The notes under the pieces are model-generated. The model was given only the letters and a program-made list of their open reading frames with translations. It made no database searches and was not told the origin of the DNA. Below are positions 19,289 through 28,926 of a stretch of 62,845 nt of DNA, piece by piece. The stretch is from assembly GCA_964476625.1 (NCBI GenBank), contig CAYZBJ010000014.1:1-62845 (forward strand). The letters run 5' to 3'. The translations under genes were made by a program, and so were the position numbers. The stretch's first letter is position 1; the number at the start of each line of letters is the position of its first letter. This stretch comes from JAMLIN01 sp964476625. Lineage in GTDB: Bacteria > Pseudomonadota > Gammaproteobacteria > Burkholderiales > Burkholderiaceae_E.

Positions 19289-20677
19289 TCATGCGCGCAG
19301 TGCCTGTTCGACGAGGTGGAGCTGGCGGTTGAACTCGGCGTCGTGCTGGCGCAATTCGATGACGCGCTTGACCGCATGCATCACGGTGGTGTGGTCGCGC
19401 CCACCGAAGGCCTCGCCGATCTCGGGAAAGCTCTTCTGGGTGAGTTCCTTGGCGAAGTACATCGCGACCTGGCGGGCTCGCGCGATATTGGCCGGGCGGC
19501 GTTTCGAGAACATGTCGGCGACCTTGATGCCGAACTGCTCGGCGACCGCGCGCTGGATCTTGTCGATCGAGACGGGCGGGCGGTTGAGCTCGAAGAGATC
19601 CTTGAGCGCTTCGCGGGCGAGTTCGAGGTCGACCCGGGTCTCGCGAAAACGGGCGAAGGCGATCACGCGATTGAGCGCGCCTTCGAGTTCGCGCACGTTC
19701 GAACGCAGGTTCTTGGCGATCAGGAAGGCAACGTCGTCGGGCAGGCCGACGCCGACGGCTTCGGCCTTGCGCAGGAGGATGGCCACGCGCATCTCGAGTT
19801 CGGGCGGCTCGATCTCGACGATCAGGCCCGAGCCGAGGCGAGAGAGCAGCCGGTCCTGGAACTCGGAGAGGTCGCGCGGATAAGTGTCGCAGGTGATGAT
19901 GAGCTGCTTGCGCGCGGTGATGAGCGATTCGAACGTGTAGAAGAATTCTTCCTGGGTGCGTTCCTTGCCGCTGAGGAACTGGATGTCGTCGACCAGCAGC
20001 AGGTCGAGGTGCTGGTACTTGCGCTTGAACTCCTGCGCGGTCTTGCGCTGGATCGCGCGGACCATTTCGTCGAAGTATTCCTGGGCGCTGACGTACAGCA
20101 TCCGGATGTCGTGGCCGAGCTGGGCAAGCGAGTTGCCGACCGCATGCATCAGGTGCGTCTTGCCCAGGCCGGTGCCGGCATAGACGAACAGCGGGTTGTA
20201 GGCGGTGCCGGGTTGCTCGACGATCTGCAGTGCCGCCGAGACCGCGATCTGGTTGGCCTTGCCGTTGACGAAGGAGTCGAAGGACAGGTCGGGGCGCAGG
20301 CCATTGGCCGCGAGTACGCCGATGCGGGGCCGGCGAGCGGTGTCGGAGGCCGGTTCGGCGAGGCTGGCGTTGGCCGGGCGCTCGCCTCGGGCGCCGTTCG
20401 TGGGGCCGTCCGCCTCGGCGAGCTGTTCGGCGCGGACCAGCTCGAGTTGCAAGCGGGTATCGGGATCGAAGAGCTCGCGGATGACGACGGCGATCAGCGG
20501 CTCGAACTGGTTGCGGACCCAGTTGAGTTTCTGGGGATTGGCGACACCGATCCTGAGCAAGTGCTCACTTTCCTCGTAGCCGATAAAAACAAGCGGCTTG
20601 ATCCAAGGCTTGAATTGCTGAGGTGGAAGTTTGGCCTCGAGGCGGACGACGCACTCGCGCCAACGATCTTGCATCAT
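19289..20677 (-). CDS. dnaA: Chromosomal replication initiator DnaA
   Basis: AAA+ initiator that binds DnaA boxes and melts oriC; 462 residues. Domain I starts DRWRECVVRLEAKLPPQQFKPWIKPL. A short variable linker covers about residues 85-125. Domain III has Walker A GTGLGKTH at 168-175, Walker B LLLVDD at 226-231 and sensor sequences (LSRLGSGL). Domain IV has the signature FGGRDHTTVMHAVKRV near the end. Two adjacent ATGs (20677 and 20674) could start it, and neither has a clear Shine-Dalgarno, so dnaA may be weakly translated. It is transcribed leftward towards the origin and dnaN, divergent from rpmH. Confidence 0.97.
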   Translation of the reverse strand: MMQDRWRECVVRLEAKLPPQQFKPWIKPLVFIGYEESEHLLRIGVANPQKLNWVRNQFEPLIAVVIRELFDPDTRLQLELVRAEQLAEADGPTNGARGERPANASLAEPASDTARRPRIGVLAANGLRPDLSFDSFVNGKANQIAVSAALQIVEQPGTAYNPLFVYAGTGLGKTHLMHAVGNSLAQLGHDIRMLYVSAQEYFDEMVRAIQRKTAQEFKRKYQHLDLLLVDDIQFLSGKERTQEEFFYTFESLITARKQLIITCDTYPRDLSEFQDRLLSRLGSGLIVEIEPPELEMRVAILLRKAEAVGVGLPDDVAFLIAKNLRSNVRELEGALNRVIAFARFRETRVDLELAREALKDLFELNRPPVSIDKIQRAVAEQFGIKVADMFSKRRPANIARARQVAMYFAKELTQKSFPEIGEAFGGRDHTTVMHAVKRVIELRQHDAEFNRQLHLVEQALRA

Positions 20678-20759
20678 GGTGGTGTCGGGTTGGGCCCTGC
20701 CGGGATCCGGATCGGTCGTGCGAAGCGCCGCCGGGTGTCATTGTCGGAGCCGACCCGCC

Positions 20760-20765
20760 ATTCTA
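20760..20765 (-). promoter_or_regulatory. Candidate -10 element for dnaA
   Basis: Minus-strand TAGAAT (5 of 6 consensus) lies 83 bases before the dnaA start, in the 220-bp divergent space with rpmH. No clear -35 is seen at the right distance. The position is reasonable for a dnaA promoter, but the evidence is one hexamer. Confidence 0.3.
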
Positions 20766-20796
20766 CTCCGACCGTGGTCGCCTGACGACCCCGCCA

Positions 20797-20826
20797 TTGA
20801 CAGAAACCCATGCAATAGGTTGTAAT
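20797..20826 (+). promoter_or_regulatory. Strong sigma-70 promoter for rpmH-rnpA
   Basis: A perfect -35 TTGACA (20797-20802), an 18-base spacer and a -10 TGTAAT (20821-20826, 5 of 6). The start site would be near 20833, giving a leader of about 65 bases before rpmH. Such a promoter suits a ribosomal-protein gene. It is one of the two clearest promoters in the window. Confidence 0.7.
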
Positions 20827-20897
20827 CGAAGGCTTTTTCCTCATTCCGTTCCGTACTCCACAGGGGTTGGCGGAATCGACGCCTTCGGACACCGAAC

Positions 20898-21032
20898 ATG
20901 AAACGCACTTTCCAGCCGTCGGTCACCCGACGCAAGCGCACGCACGGATTCCTGGTCCGGATGAAGACCCGCGGGGGTCGCGCCGTGATTCGCGCCCGGC
21001 GCGCCAAGGGTCGCAAGCGCCTGGCCGTCTGA
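20898..21032 (+). CDS. rpmH: 50S ribosomal protein L34
   Basis: The 44-residue L34 protein of the large ribosomal subunit. The sequence MKRTFQPSVTRRKRTHGFLV followed by RMKTRGGRAVIRARRAKGRK is the standard form. It is too short for many gene finders but is certain by sequence and place, directly divergent from dnaA and ahead of rnpA. The TGA is at 21030-21032. Confidence 0.97.
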   Translation: MKRTFQPSVTRRKRTHGFLVRMKTRGGRAVIRARRAKGRKRLAV

Positions 21033-21060
21033 TCCGGCGCGCGCGGCGCCGGCTGGCCCG

Positions 21061-21483
21061 ATGCAGGATGTCCGCCAACCCGGTGACGGCCGTGAGAACG
21101 GCTCGGCTTGCGCAGCCTCCGGCCGGGCGGCTCCCGGCCGCGGCACCGCAGGCGCAACCCGCAGGCGCGGTCCGGTGGCAAGCGCGCACTTCATGCTGTC
21201 GCGCCGTATCCCCGCGCCGGCCAGTGGCGCCGCGGTGCCCGCCGGCGGCATTCTCCTGATGGCGGTCCCCAAGCGCCTGCTCAAGCGGGCGGTGGATCGC
21301 AATACCCTGCGCCGGATCGCTCGGGAAGCCTGGCGGGCCGGCGCAAGCTCCGCGCGGCCTTCGAGTCCGGCGCTGCTGCGGCTGGCGAAGCGGCCGGCCG
21401 GTTTCGATACCCTCACCCAGCGGGCGCGCAAGCGCCTCTGGCGCGAGGAAATCGACGCCCTGCTCGCGCGGGATGCCGCCTGA
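21061..21483 (+). CDS. rnpA: Ribonuclease P protein component
   Basis: Protein subunit of RNase P, which trims the 5' ends of tRNA precursors with the RnpB RNA. The reading of 140 residues has the family core: ASAHFMLSRRIPAP, then GGILLMAVPKRLLKRAVDRN and the RNR-type helix RNTLRRIAREAWRAG. The first 40 residues (MQDVRQPGDGRENGSACAAS and on) do not resemble the usual RnpA N-terminus with its conserved F and basic strand. Either the N-terminus is divergent, the real start is further in, or a frame error lies near 21100-21190. Place (rpmH upstream, yidD and yidC downstream) supports the call. Confidence 0.85.
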   Translation: MQDVRQPGDGRENGSACAASGRAAPGRGTAGATRRRGPVASAHFMLSRRIPAPASGAAVPAGGILLMAVPKRLLKRAVDRNTLRRIAREAWRAGASSARPSSPALLRLAKRPAGFDTLTQRARKRLWREEIDALLARDAA

Positions 21484-21504
21484 TGTCGATGCGACGTGAT
21501 GCCC

Positions 21505-21792
21505 ATGCGTAAGCTGCTCACCTTGCTGGTGCGTTGCTATCGGCTGGCGATCAGCCCGATGATGGCGCCGCGTTGCCGCTTCCTGCCCACCTGTTCGGAC
21601 TACGCCATCGAGGCGCTCGAGCGGCATGGCGCATGGCGCGGCGGCTGGCTCGCCCTGCGTCGCTTGTCGCGCTGCCATCGCTGGCACCCGGGCGGTATCG
21701 ATGAAGTCCCCGCTACCCTGGGGCGACCGGCCCGACTGACTTGTGCTTGCGACGCCCATGCGGGCCGGCGCGGCGTACTCCTGGACGACTGA
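21505..21792 (+). CDS. yidD: Membrane protein insertion efficiency factor YidD
   Basis: A small protein of 95 residues that assists YidC-dependent insertion at the inner membrane. It has the family core RCYRLAISPMMAPRCRFLPT followed by CSDYAIEALERHG and RRLSRCHRWHPGGIDEVP, including the conserved cysteine pair in CRFLPTCSDYA. I chose the ATG at 21505 because relatives start MRKLL; an ATG at 21499 and a GTG at 21496 are also in frame. The C-terminal tail after VP is longer than usual. It sits 21 bp after rnpA and 7 bp before yidC, as in most proteobacteria. Confidence 0.93.
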   Translation: MRKLLTLLVRCYRLAISPMMAPRCRFLPTCSDYAIEALERHGAWRGGWLALRRLSRCHRWHPGGIDEVPATLGRPARLTCACDAHAGRRGVLLDD

Positions 21793-21799
21793 GAACGAC

Positions 21800-23503
21800 A
21801 TGCAGACCCAAACCCAACGCACCATCCTCTGGATCGTCTTCGCGATGTCGCTGTTGTTCCTCTGGGATGGCTGGCAGCGCCACAACGGCAAGGCGTCGCT
21901 GCTCGGCGGGCCGCCGGCGGCGACCCAGCCGGCCGGATCAGGGCAGATGGGGCAGGCGGGGCAGGGTGGCGCCGATGATGCCAGTGTGCCGCAGTCCGGG
22001 GCATCGACCGCGGTGCCCGGGAGTGCCGCCAGGGCGACGCCGGCGGCCCAGTTGCCGGCCGCCGACGCCGAGGCGGTCGCCAGGGGCGAGGTCTTCCAGT
22101 TCGGCAACGACGTGCTGGCGATGCGGATCAGTTCGGCGGGCGGGGTCATAGTCCATGCCGAACTGCTCGAGCACAAGGAAACCAAGGACCGGAGCACCAA
22201 CGTGGTACTGCTGGACCAGTCGCCCGCGCGGGTCTATCTCGCGCAGGATGGCCTCGTCGGCGCGCCCCAGGGGACGAGCTACCCGACGCATCGCACGCCG
22301 TTCACCCTGCTCGGGGAAACCAGCCTCGGCGGCGGCAGCAAGCGCTTGTCGCTCGCTGCCGAAAGCGGCGGCCTGCGCCTGGTCCGGCACTACGACCTCG
22401 AGCCCGGTTCCTATGTGGTCCATGTCCGCGAGGAAGTGACCAACATCGGCGACGTGCCGGCCAGCCCGACGGTCTATCGACAGATCACCCGCGACGGCGA
22501 TCCCGCCGAGGGTGGCACGATGTTCTACAGCACCTTTACCGGGCCGGTTGTCTACACCGAGGCCGACAAGTTCCAGAAGGTCGCCTTCAAGGACATCGGG
22601 GCCGGCGACGCGAAGTTCACGCCCAGCGCCAACGATGGCTGGGTCGGGGTGATCCAGCATTACTTCGCCACGGCCTGGGTGCCGCCGCCGGAAGTGCCGC
22701 GCGAGTACTACTCGGCCAAGGTCGGCGACAACCTCTTCTCGATCGGCATCAAGACGCCGCTGGGCACGATCGAGCCGGGCGCCACCACGAGTTCCGACGC
22801 CCTGTTCTATGTCGGTCCGCAGGACCAGCAGGTGCTCGAGAAGCTCGCCCCCGGGCTCGAGCTCACGGTCGACTACGGCTGGCTGACGATCCTTGCCAAG
22901 CCGATCCACTGGCTGCTCACCTTCCTGCACGGCTTCCTCGGCAACTGGGGATGGTCGATCGTGTTGCTCACCATCATCATCAAGACCATCTTCTTCCCGC
23001 TGCAGGCGGCGAGCTACAAGTCGATGGCGCGGATGAAGGCGGTCGCGCCGCGACTGCAGGCGATGCGCGAGCGCTATGGCGACGACCGCGCGAAGATGAA
23101 CCAGGCGATGATGGAGCTCTACAAGCAGGAGAAGATCAATCCGCTCGGCGGTTGCCTGCCGATCGTGGTGCAGATCCCGGTCTTCATCGCGCTGTACTGG
23201 GTGCTGCTCGCATCGGTCGAGATGCGCAACGCGCCCTGGATCGGCTGGATCCACGATCTCGCCTCGCCCGATCCCTACTTCATCCTGCCGGTGATCATGG
23301 CGGTCACCATGTTCCTGCAGACCAAGCTCAATCCGACGCCGCCCGATCCGATGCAGGCGAAGATGATGATGATCATGCCGCTCGTGTTCTCGGTGATGTT
23401 CTTCTTCTTCCCCGCCGGCCTCGTGCTGTACTGGCTCGTCAACAACATCTACTCGATCGCGCAGCAATGGGTGATCACCCGCAAGATCATGGCCAACGCC
23501 TAG
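21800..23503 (+). CDS. yidC: Membrane protein insertase YidC
   Basis: Inner-membrane insertase and chaperone; 567 residues as in Gram-negative bacteria. Residues 1-22 are the first membrane helix (TQRTILWIVFAMSLLFLWDG). A low-complexity linker follows, then the large periplasmic beta domain. The conserved insertase core is GFLGNWGWSIVLLTIIIKTI, then FPLQAASYKSMARMKAVAPR, the coiled cytoplasmic loop, and further helices ending near FFFPAGLVLYWLVNN and QQWVITRKIM. The ATG at 21800 is set by the family start MQTQTQRTILW; a longer in-frame reading overlaps yidD. Confidence 0.97.
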   Translation: MQTQTQRTILWIVFAMSLLFLWDGWQRHNGKASLLGGPPAATQPAGSGQMGQAGQGGADDASVPQSGASTAVPGSAARATPAAQLPAADAEAVARGEVFQFGNDVLAMRISSAGGVIVHAELLEHKETKDRSTNVVLLDQSPARVYLAQDGLVGAPQGTSYPTHRTPFTLLGETSLGGGSKRLSLAAESGGLRLVRHYDLEPGSYVVHVREEVTNIGDVPASPTVYRQITRDGDPAEGGTMFYSTFTGPVVYTEADKFQKVAFKDIGAGDAKFTPSANDGWVGVIQHYFATAWVPPPEVPREYYSAKVGDNLFSIGIKTPLGTIEPGATTSSDALFYVGPQDQQVLEKLAPGLELTVDYGWLTILAKPIHWLLTFLHGFLGNWGWSIVLLTIIIKTIFFPLQAASYKSMARMKAVAPRLQAMRERYGDDRAKMNQAMMELYKQEKINPLGGCLPIVVQIPVFIALYWVLLASVEMRNAPWIGWIHDLASPDPYFILPVIMAVTMFLQTKLNPTPPDPMQAKMMMIMPLVFSVMFFFFPAGLVLYWLVNNIYSIAQQWVITRKIMANA

Positions 23504-23522
23504 TGTCGGCCGGGGCCGCGCG

Positions 23523-24896
23523 ATGAACGATTCGCGGCCCATCTGCGCGATCGCCACGCCTTCCGGGCGCGGCGGCATCGGCATCGTGCGAGCCTCGGGC
23601 AAGGGCATCGCCGGCCTGGCCGAAGCGCTCTGCGGCCGGCCGCTGCCGGCGCGCCAGGCGAACTACCTGCCCTTTCTCGACGCCGATGGCGCTGCCATCG
23701 ACCACGGCATAGCGATCTGGTTTCCCGCGCCCAACTCCTACACCGGCGAGGACGTGCTGGAATTGCAGGGCCATGGCGGCCCAGTCGTGATGCAGATGCT
23801 GCTCGCCCGGGTGCTTGCCGCAGGCGCCACGCTCGACATGCGCCTGGCAGCGCCTGGTGAATTCACCGAACGCGCCTACCTCAACGACAAGCTCGACCTT
23901 GCCCAGGCCGAAGCCGTTGCCGACCTGATCGACGCGAGCACCGAACAGGCCGCCCGCTCGGCGCAGCGCTCGATGAGCGGCGAGTTCTCGCGCCGGATCC
24001 ATGCGTTGCGAGACGGCCTGGTCGACCTGCGGATGCTGGTCGAGGCGACCCTGGATTTTCCCGAGGAAGAGATCGACTTCCTCGAGCGCGCCGATGCCGA
24101 AGGCAAGCTGCGCGGCGTACGCGAGGGGCTGGCGGCAACCCTGGCCGCCGCGCAGACCGGCGCCTTGCTGCGCGACGGCCTGAACGTCGTGCTGGTGGGT
24201 GAACCCAACGTCGGCAAGTCCTCGCTGCTCAATGCACTGGCCGGCGCCGAAGTCGCCATCGTCACCCCGATCGCCGGCACTACCCGCGACCGGGTCGCGC
24301 AGGCGATCCAGGTCGAAGGGGTGCCGATCAACATCATCGATACCGCGGGCCTGCGCGAAGCGGGCGACGAAGTCGAGCGCATCGGCATCGCCCGCACCTG
24401 GGACGAGATCGGCCGGGCCGACGTGGTGCTGCTGCTCGGTGTGGCCGAGCGCGAAGCCGGCGGCGATCCGCCGCTGGCCGCCGAAGTGCTCGAGCACACC
24501 GGGCCGCGGGTGCCGGTGGTGCATGTCTGGAACAAGATCGACCTCGCCGGCATGCCGGCCACAAGCCGGGGCGACGGCGCCGAGCGCAGCGTGTGGTTGT
24601 CGGCGCGAACCGGCGAGGGCATCGATGGCCTGAGACACTGCCTGCTCGAGCTTGCCGGCTGGCAGGGCGCCGGCGAATCGCAGTTCATCGCCCGCGAGCG
24701 GCACCTGGTCGCCTTGCGCGAAGCGGCCGCGCACCTCGATGAGGCCAGCCGGCTCGGCTGGCGCGAAGGCGTCGGGCTGGAGTTGTTCGCGGAGGAACTG
24801 CGGCTCGCCCAGGAAGCGCTCGGCGCGATCACCGGGGAGTTCAGCGCGGACGACCTGCTGGGGGTGATCTTCAGCCGGTTTTGTATCGGGAAGTGA
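23523..24896 (+). CDS. mnmE: tRNA uridine-5-carboxymethylaminomethyl modification GTPase MnmE
   Basis: GTPase that works with MnmG to modify wobble uridine in several tRNAs. It has 457 residues with all parts: an N-terminal folate-binding domain (PICAIATPSGRGGIGIVR, EFTERAYLNDKLDLAQAEAV), G1 GEPNVGKS at 226-233, G2/G3 around GTTRD and DTAGLRE, G4 NKID, and the C-terminal FCIGK with the essential cysteine. Its usual partner mnmG is not in the window. It is 19 bp after yidC and ends the rightward core operon. Confidence 0.97.
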   Translation: MNDSRPICAIATPSGRGGIGIVRASGKGIAGLAEALCGRPLPARQANYLPFLDADGAAIDHGIAIWFPAPNSYTGEDVLELQGHGGPVVMQMLLARVLAAGATLDMRLAAPGEFTERAYLNDKLDLAQAEAVADLIDASTEQAARSAQRSMSGEFSRRIHALRDGLVDLRMLVEATLDFPEEEIDFLERADAEGKLRGVREGLAATLAAAQTGALLRDGLNVVLVGEPNVGKSSLLNALAGAEVAIVTPIAGTTRDRVAQAIQVEGVPINIIDTAGLREAGDEVERIGIARTWDEIGRADVVLLLGVAEREAGGDPPLAAEVLEHTGPRVPVVHVWNKIDLAGMPATSRGDGAERSVWLSARTGEGIDGLRHCLLELAGWQGAGESQFIARERHLVALREAAAHLDEASRLGWREGVGLELFAEELRLAQEALGAITGEFSADDLLGVIFSRFCIGK

Positions 24897-24918
24897 TTCA
24901 GGCCCAGGTTCGTGGCCA

Positions 24919-26160
24919 TCACAGCACCCGCCACCAGGGCGCCGCCAGCACGTCAGGCGCCAGCCATTCGATCGTGCTCCCGGTGTGCAGCAGCAGCCCG
25001 GCGCGCGCCTGCTTGCCGTACTCCGCCCGGAAGCTGCGCAGGTGGGTGGCGTCGCCGAGTCGCGGCCGTGCGGCGGCCTTGATCTCGATGGGCAGCAGGC
25101 GATCCGCGGCTTCGATCACGAAGTCCACCTCTTCGCCTGTGGTCGTGCGCCAGTAGCCGAGTTCCGCGCGCTCGAGCCGCGCGTCGCGCCAGGCGAGCAG
25201 GTCGTGCAGCACCAGGTTCTCGAGGTGCGCGCCGCCGGGCTCGGGTCCACCGGCAAGGTGCAGGGCTACGCCGGTATCGCCCCAGTAAAGCTTCGGCGAC
25301 TTGATGAGCCGCTTCGTTCGGTTCACCGCGTAGGCGGGCAGGCGCACCAGCAGGTACGACGTCTCCAGCAGGTTGAGCCAGCGATGCACCGTGGGCTGGG
25401 GCAGGGCCACGTCCCGGCCCAGCTCCGTCTGGTTGATCAACTGGCCCAGCCGCAGGGAGGCCGCCCGCATCAGGCGGCGGAAATCCGGCAAGGCGTTGAT
25501 CGAGGCCAGATCCTGCAGGTCGCGCTCCAGGTAGGTCCGGACATAGCCGTCGAACCAGATGGCGCGATCGGCATCGCGGCGCAGTTCGATCGCCGGGGTG
25601 GGGAAGCCGCCGCGACGGGCAAGGGCGCGCCAGTCCTCGGGCCCGCCCGGGCGTGTGGCGAGCAGGTCGGGCCATTCGGCCTCGGGTGTTGTCAGCAACT
25701 CCTCCCATGCGCCACCGCGGCCTTCGCCGAGTTGCTCGCGCCGCGTCATCGGCCACAACGCAAGGTAGCTTGCCCGGCCGGCGAGCGACTCGGACACCTG
25801 GCGCATCATCAGGAGGTTTGCCGAGCCGGTTAGTAGGAATCGCCCCGGGGTGCGCTGGCGATCGATCTCGCGCTTGACTGCATGCAGCAGCTCCGGGGCG
25901 CGCTGTACTTCGTCGAGCGTCAGCGCTTCACGGCCGCCGACCAGGACCTCCGGATCGCGACGCGCGGCGTCGAGCACGTCCAGGTCGTCCAGGCTGTGGT
26001 ACCGGCGCTTGCCGGGTGACAGATGCCGGGCCAGGGTGCTCTTGCCCGCTTGCCGGGGTCCGGTGACGACGACCGCGGGCATGACGCGCAGGCGCGCGGC
26101 GAGCGCTGGCGCGACGATCCGGGGTAGTGCATGGGTATCCACATCGTGCATGATATCCAT
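24919..26160 (-). CDS. AAA-type ATPase with DUF4143 C-terminal domain
   Basis: A 413-residue cytoplasmic ATPase. It has Walker A GPRQAGKST at 34-42 (the AAA_14 form), Walker B-like ALTLDEVQRAPELL, and the sensor-like RFLLTGSANLLMMRQVSESL. The C-terminal DUF4143 part has GGFPTPAI, DLQDLASINALPDFRRLM, a small helix-turn-helix (LINQTELGRDVALPQPTVHRWLN) and the nuclease-like end GEEVDFVIEA-IEIKAAARPR. Members are widespread in mobile and accessory DNA and their role is unsettled; some behave as toxin-antitoxin-like or defence-linked genes. It interrupts an otherwise conserved core between mnmE and trpS. An inverted repeat overlaps its start. Confidence 0.9.
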   Translation of the reverse strand: MDIMHDVDTHALPRIVAPALAARLRVMPAVVVTGPRQAGKSTLARHLSPGKRRYHSLDDLDVLDAARRDPEVLVGGREALTLDEVQRAPELLHAVKREIDRQRTPGRFLLTGSANLLMMRQVSESLAGRASYLALWPMTRREQLGEGRGGAWEELLTTPEAEWPDLLATRPGGPEDWRALARRGGFPTPAIELRRDADRAIWFDGYVRTYLERDLQDLASINALPDFRRLMRAASLRLGQLINQTELGRDVALPQPTVHRWLNLLETSYLLVRLPAYAVNRTKRLIKSPKLYWGDTGVALHLAGGPEPGGAHLENLVLHDLLAWRDARLERAELGYWRTTTGEEVDFVIEAADRLLPIEIKAAARPRLGDATHLRSFRAEYGKQARAGLLLHTGSTIEWLAPDVLAAPWWRVL

Positions 26161-26182
26161 TCACGACATGGATAACAATCAT
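26150..26182. promoter_or_regulatory. Imperfect dyad over the start of the DUF4143 ATPase gene
   Basis: ATGATATCCAT (26150-26160) and ATGGATAACAATCAT (26168-26182) form an inverted repeat around 7 bases; the second arm has an extra stretch inside it. The left arm includes the first codons of the ATPase gene (ATG at 26158-26160 on the minus strand). It is AT-rich in GC-rich surroundings. An operator for self-control is a reasonable guess. Confidence 0.4.
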
Positions 26183-26227
26183 GGCGAGTCCAGCTTCCCG
26201 GCCCCAACAAGGTAAAGCAAGGCAGGC

Positions 26228-27244
26228 CTACCCGGCCGTGGCGATTCCCACGCTGCGCCGGACCTCCTGCATGAGAGGCACGGCAACTTCACGCGCCTTG
26301 CGTGCGCCTTCCTGCAGGATCTCCTCGATCTCGCCGGGGTTCGCGAGCAGATGGTCGTAGCGCTCGCGCATCGGGGCCAGCTCGGTCTCGATGCGCTCGA
26401 ACAGCTGCTGCTTGGCGTCGCCCCAGCCGAGGCCCTCCTCGAGCGCGCGCCGGTATTCGCCGGCCTGCGCTTCGTCGGCGAACGCCCGGTACAGGGCGAA
26501 CAGTTGCGAGCCTTCGGCGTCCTTCGGTTCGCCGGGTACGCGCGAATCGGTGACGATGCGCCGGATCGATTTGCGCAGGCGGGCGGGCCCGCCTTCGAAC
26601 AGCGCGATGACGTTGTCGTAGCTCTTGGACATCTTGCGCCCGTCGAGCCCGGGGAGCGTGTCCGTCGTCTCGTCGGTCTGCGCCTGCGGCAGGACGAAGG
26701 GGCCGTCGCCGGTGCCGAACACGCGGTTGAAGCGCGCGGCGATGTCGCGCGCCATCTCGAGATGCTGGATCTGGTCGCGGCCGACCGGCACCAGGTGCGC
26801 GTTGAACAGCAGGATGTCGGCGGCCATGAGCACCGGATATCCGAACAGCCCCATGCTGACCCCTGCGTCGACGTCCTCGCCGGCGGCGTGGTTGCGGTCG
26901 ACGGCGGCCTTGTAGGCGTGGGCGCGGTTCATCAGGCCCTTGGCGGTGACGCAGCCGAGGATCCAGGCCAGTTCGGTGGTCTCGGGCACGTCCGACTGCC
27001 GGTACAAGGTGACGACGTTCGGGTCGAGCCCGGCGGCGAGCCAGCTTGCCGCGATCAGCAGGCGCGATTGCTGTACGCGCGCCGGGTCGTCGCATTTGAC
27101 CAGGGCATGGAGGTCGGCGAGGAAGAAGAAGGACTCGGCATCATCGCGCCGGCTCGCGGCAACCGCCGGGCGGATCGCGCCGACGTAGTTGCCCAGGTGC
27201 GGGGTGCCGGTCGTGGTGATGCCGGTCAGGACGCGTTGTTTCAT
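26228..27244 (-). CDS. trpS: Tryptophanyl-tRNA synthetase
   Basis: Class I synthetase that charges tRNA-Trp; 338 residues, the normal bacterial length. The HIGH-like motif is PHLGNYVG at about 15-22 and the KMSKS motif is intact (LDGRKMSKSYDNVI). Also typical are GLDPNVVTLYRQSDVPETTE and PVGRDQIQHLEMARDIA. Relative to its neighbours it is in an ordinary place, divergent from the MazG-like gene, 90 bp apart. Confidence 0.96.
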   Translation of the reverse strand: MKQRVLTGITTTGTPHLGNYVGAIRPAVAASRRDDAESFFFLADLHALVKCDDPARVQQSRLLIAASWLAAGLDPNVVTLYRQSDVPETTELAWILGCVTAKGLMNRAHAYKAAVDRNHAAGEDVDAGVSMGLFGYPVLMAADILLFNAHLVPVGRDQIQHLEMARDIAARFNRVFGTGDGPFVLPQAQTDETTDTLPGLDGRKMSKSYDNVIALFEGGPARLRKSIRRIVTDSRVPGEPKDAEGSQLFALYRAFADEAQAGEYRRALEEGLGWGDAKQQLFERIETELAPMRERYDHLLANPGEIEEILQEGARKAREVAVPLMQEVRRSVGIATAG

Positions 27245-27333
27245 TGCAGTCGGGATATTCCGTCGTAGACTCGATCACCCATGCTATCGCAGCGGTGGTG
27301 CCCCCGCCGTGATCCCGGCCGATCGAACCCGCC

Positions 27334-27684
27334 ATGCCCGACTCCCTGCATGAACTCAGCCAGCAGCTCGACCGCTTCGCGAGCGAGCGCGACTGGCGGC
27401 AGTTCCATTCACCGAAGAACCTCGCCTCGGCCCTCATCGTCGAGGCCGCCGAGTTGCTCGAGCCCTTCCAGTGGCTGACCGAGGCTGAAAGCCGGGAGCT
27501 GTCACCGGGGAAGCTGGCCGAGGTGCGCGGCGAAATGGCCGATGTGCTGCTCTACCTGATCCAGCTGGCCAATGCGCTCGAAGTCGACCTGGTGGCCGCG
27601 GCGCAAACCAAGCTGGCGCTCAACGCCAGCCGGTACCCGGTCGAGCGGGCGCGCGGCAGCCGCCGCAAGCACGACGAGCCCTGA
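27334..27684 (+). CDS. MazG-like nucleotide pyrophosphohydrolase
   Basis: A 116-residue all-alpha NTP pyrophosphatase, probably a house-cleaning enzyme acting on non-canonical dNTPs or dCTP (RS21-C6-like subgroup). The metal-binding set is seen as IVEAAELLEPFQW (ExxE) and VRGEMADVLLYLIQL (ExxD). The start of the fold, RFASERDWRQFHSPKNLA, is typical. Single-domain MazG proteins act as dimers. It is divergent from trpS and convergent with the ABC ATPase gene, with two short structures between the ends. Confidence 0.9.
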   Translation: MPDSLHELSQQLDRFASERDWRQFHSPKNLASALIVEAAELLEPFQWLTEAESRELSPGKLAEVRGEMADVLLYLIQLANALEVDLVAAAQTKLALNASRYPVERARGSRRKHDEP

Positions 27685-27723
27685 CTCCCGCGCGGCGCCG
27701 CCGCGCCTCGGCTACGCTCGCCG

Positions 27724-27742
27724 CGCGAAGCGGTGCTTCGCG
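27724..27742. terminator. Hairpin between convergent MazG-like and ABC ATPase genes
   Basis: CGCGAAGC (27724-27731) and GCTTCGCG (27735-27742) are perfect complements around the 3-base loop GGT. It lies between two genes that end towards each other, so it could slow transcription from either side. No U-run follows it. Confidence 0.5.
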
Positions 27743-27762
27743 AATTCCCGGCTCGACTTCCA

Positions 27763-27782
27763 CGATCGAATGCGAACCCGTA

Positions 27783-27785
<3 letters not shown>
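27763..27785 (-). repeat. Short motif after a stop codon, family A copy 1
   Basis: On the minus strand the ABC ATPase stop codon TGA begins TGATACGGGTTCGCATTCGA (27785 downward). Nearly the same bases follow the stop of the flavin reductase gene (36285 downward) and, with changes, pckG (52694 on). See the findings for the comparison. Confidence 0.5.
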
Positions 27786-28919
<1,134 letters not shown>

Positions 28920-28926
28920 GTCGGGT

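Noticed and set aside
20678..20897. A second origin in the rpmH-dnaA space
   Set aside because: Only one poor DnaA-box-like sequence (two mismatches) is present; the space is better explained by the rpmH and dnaA promoters.
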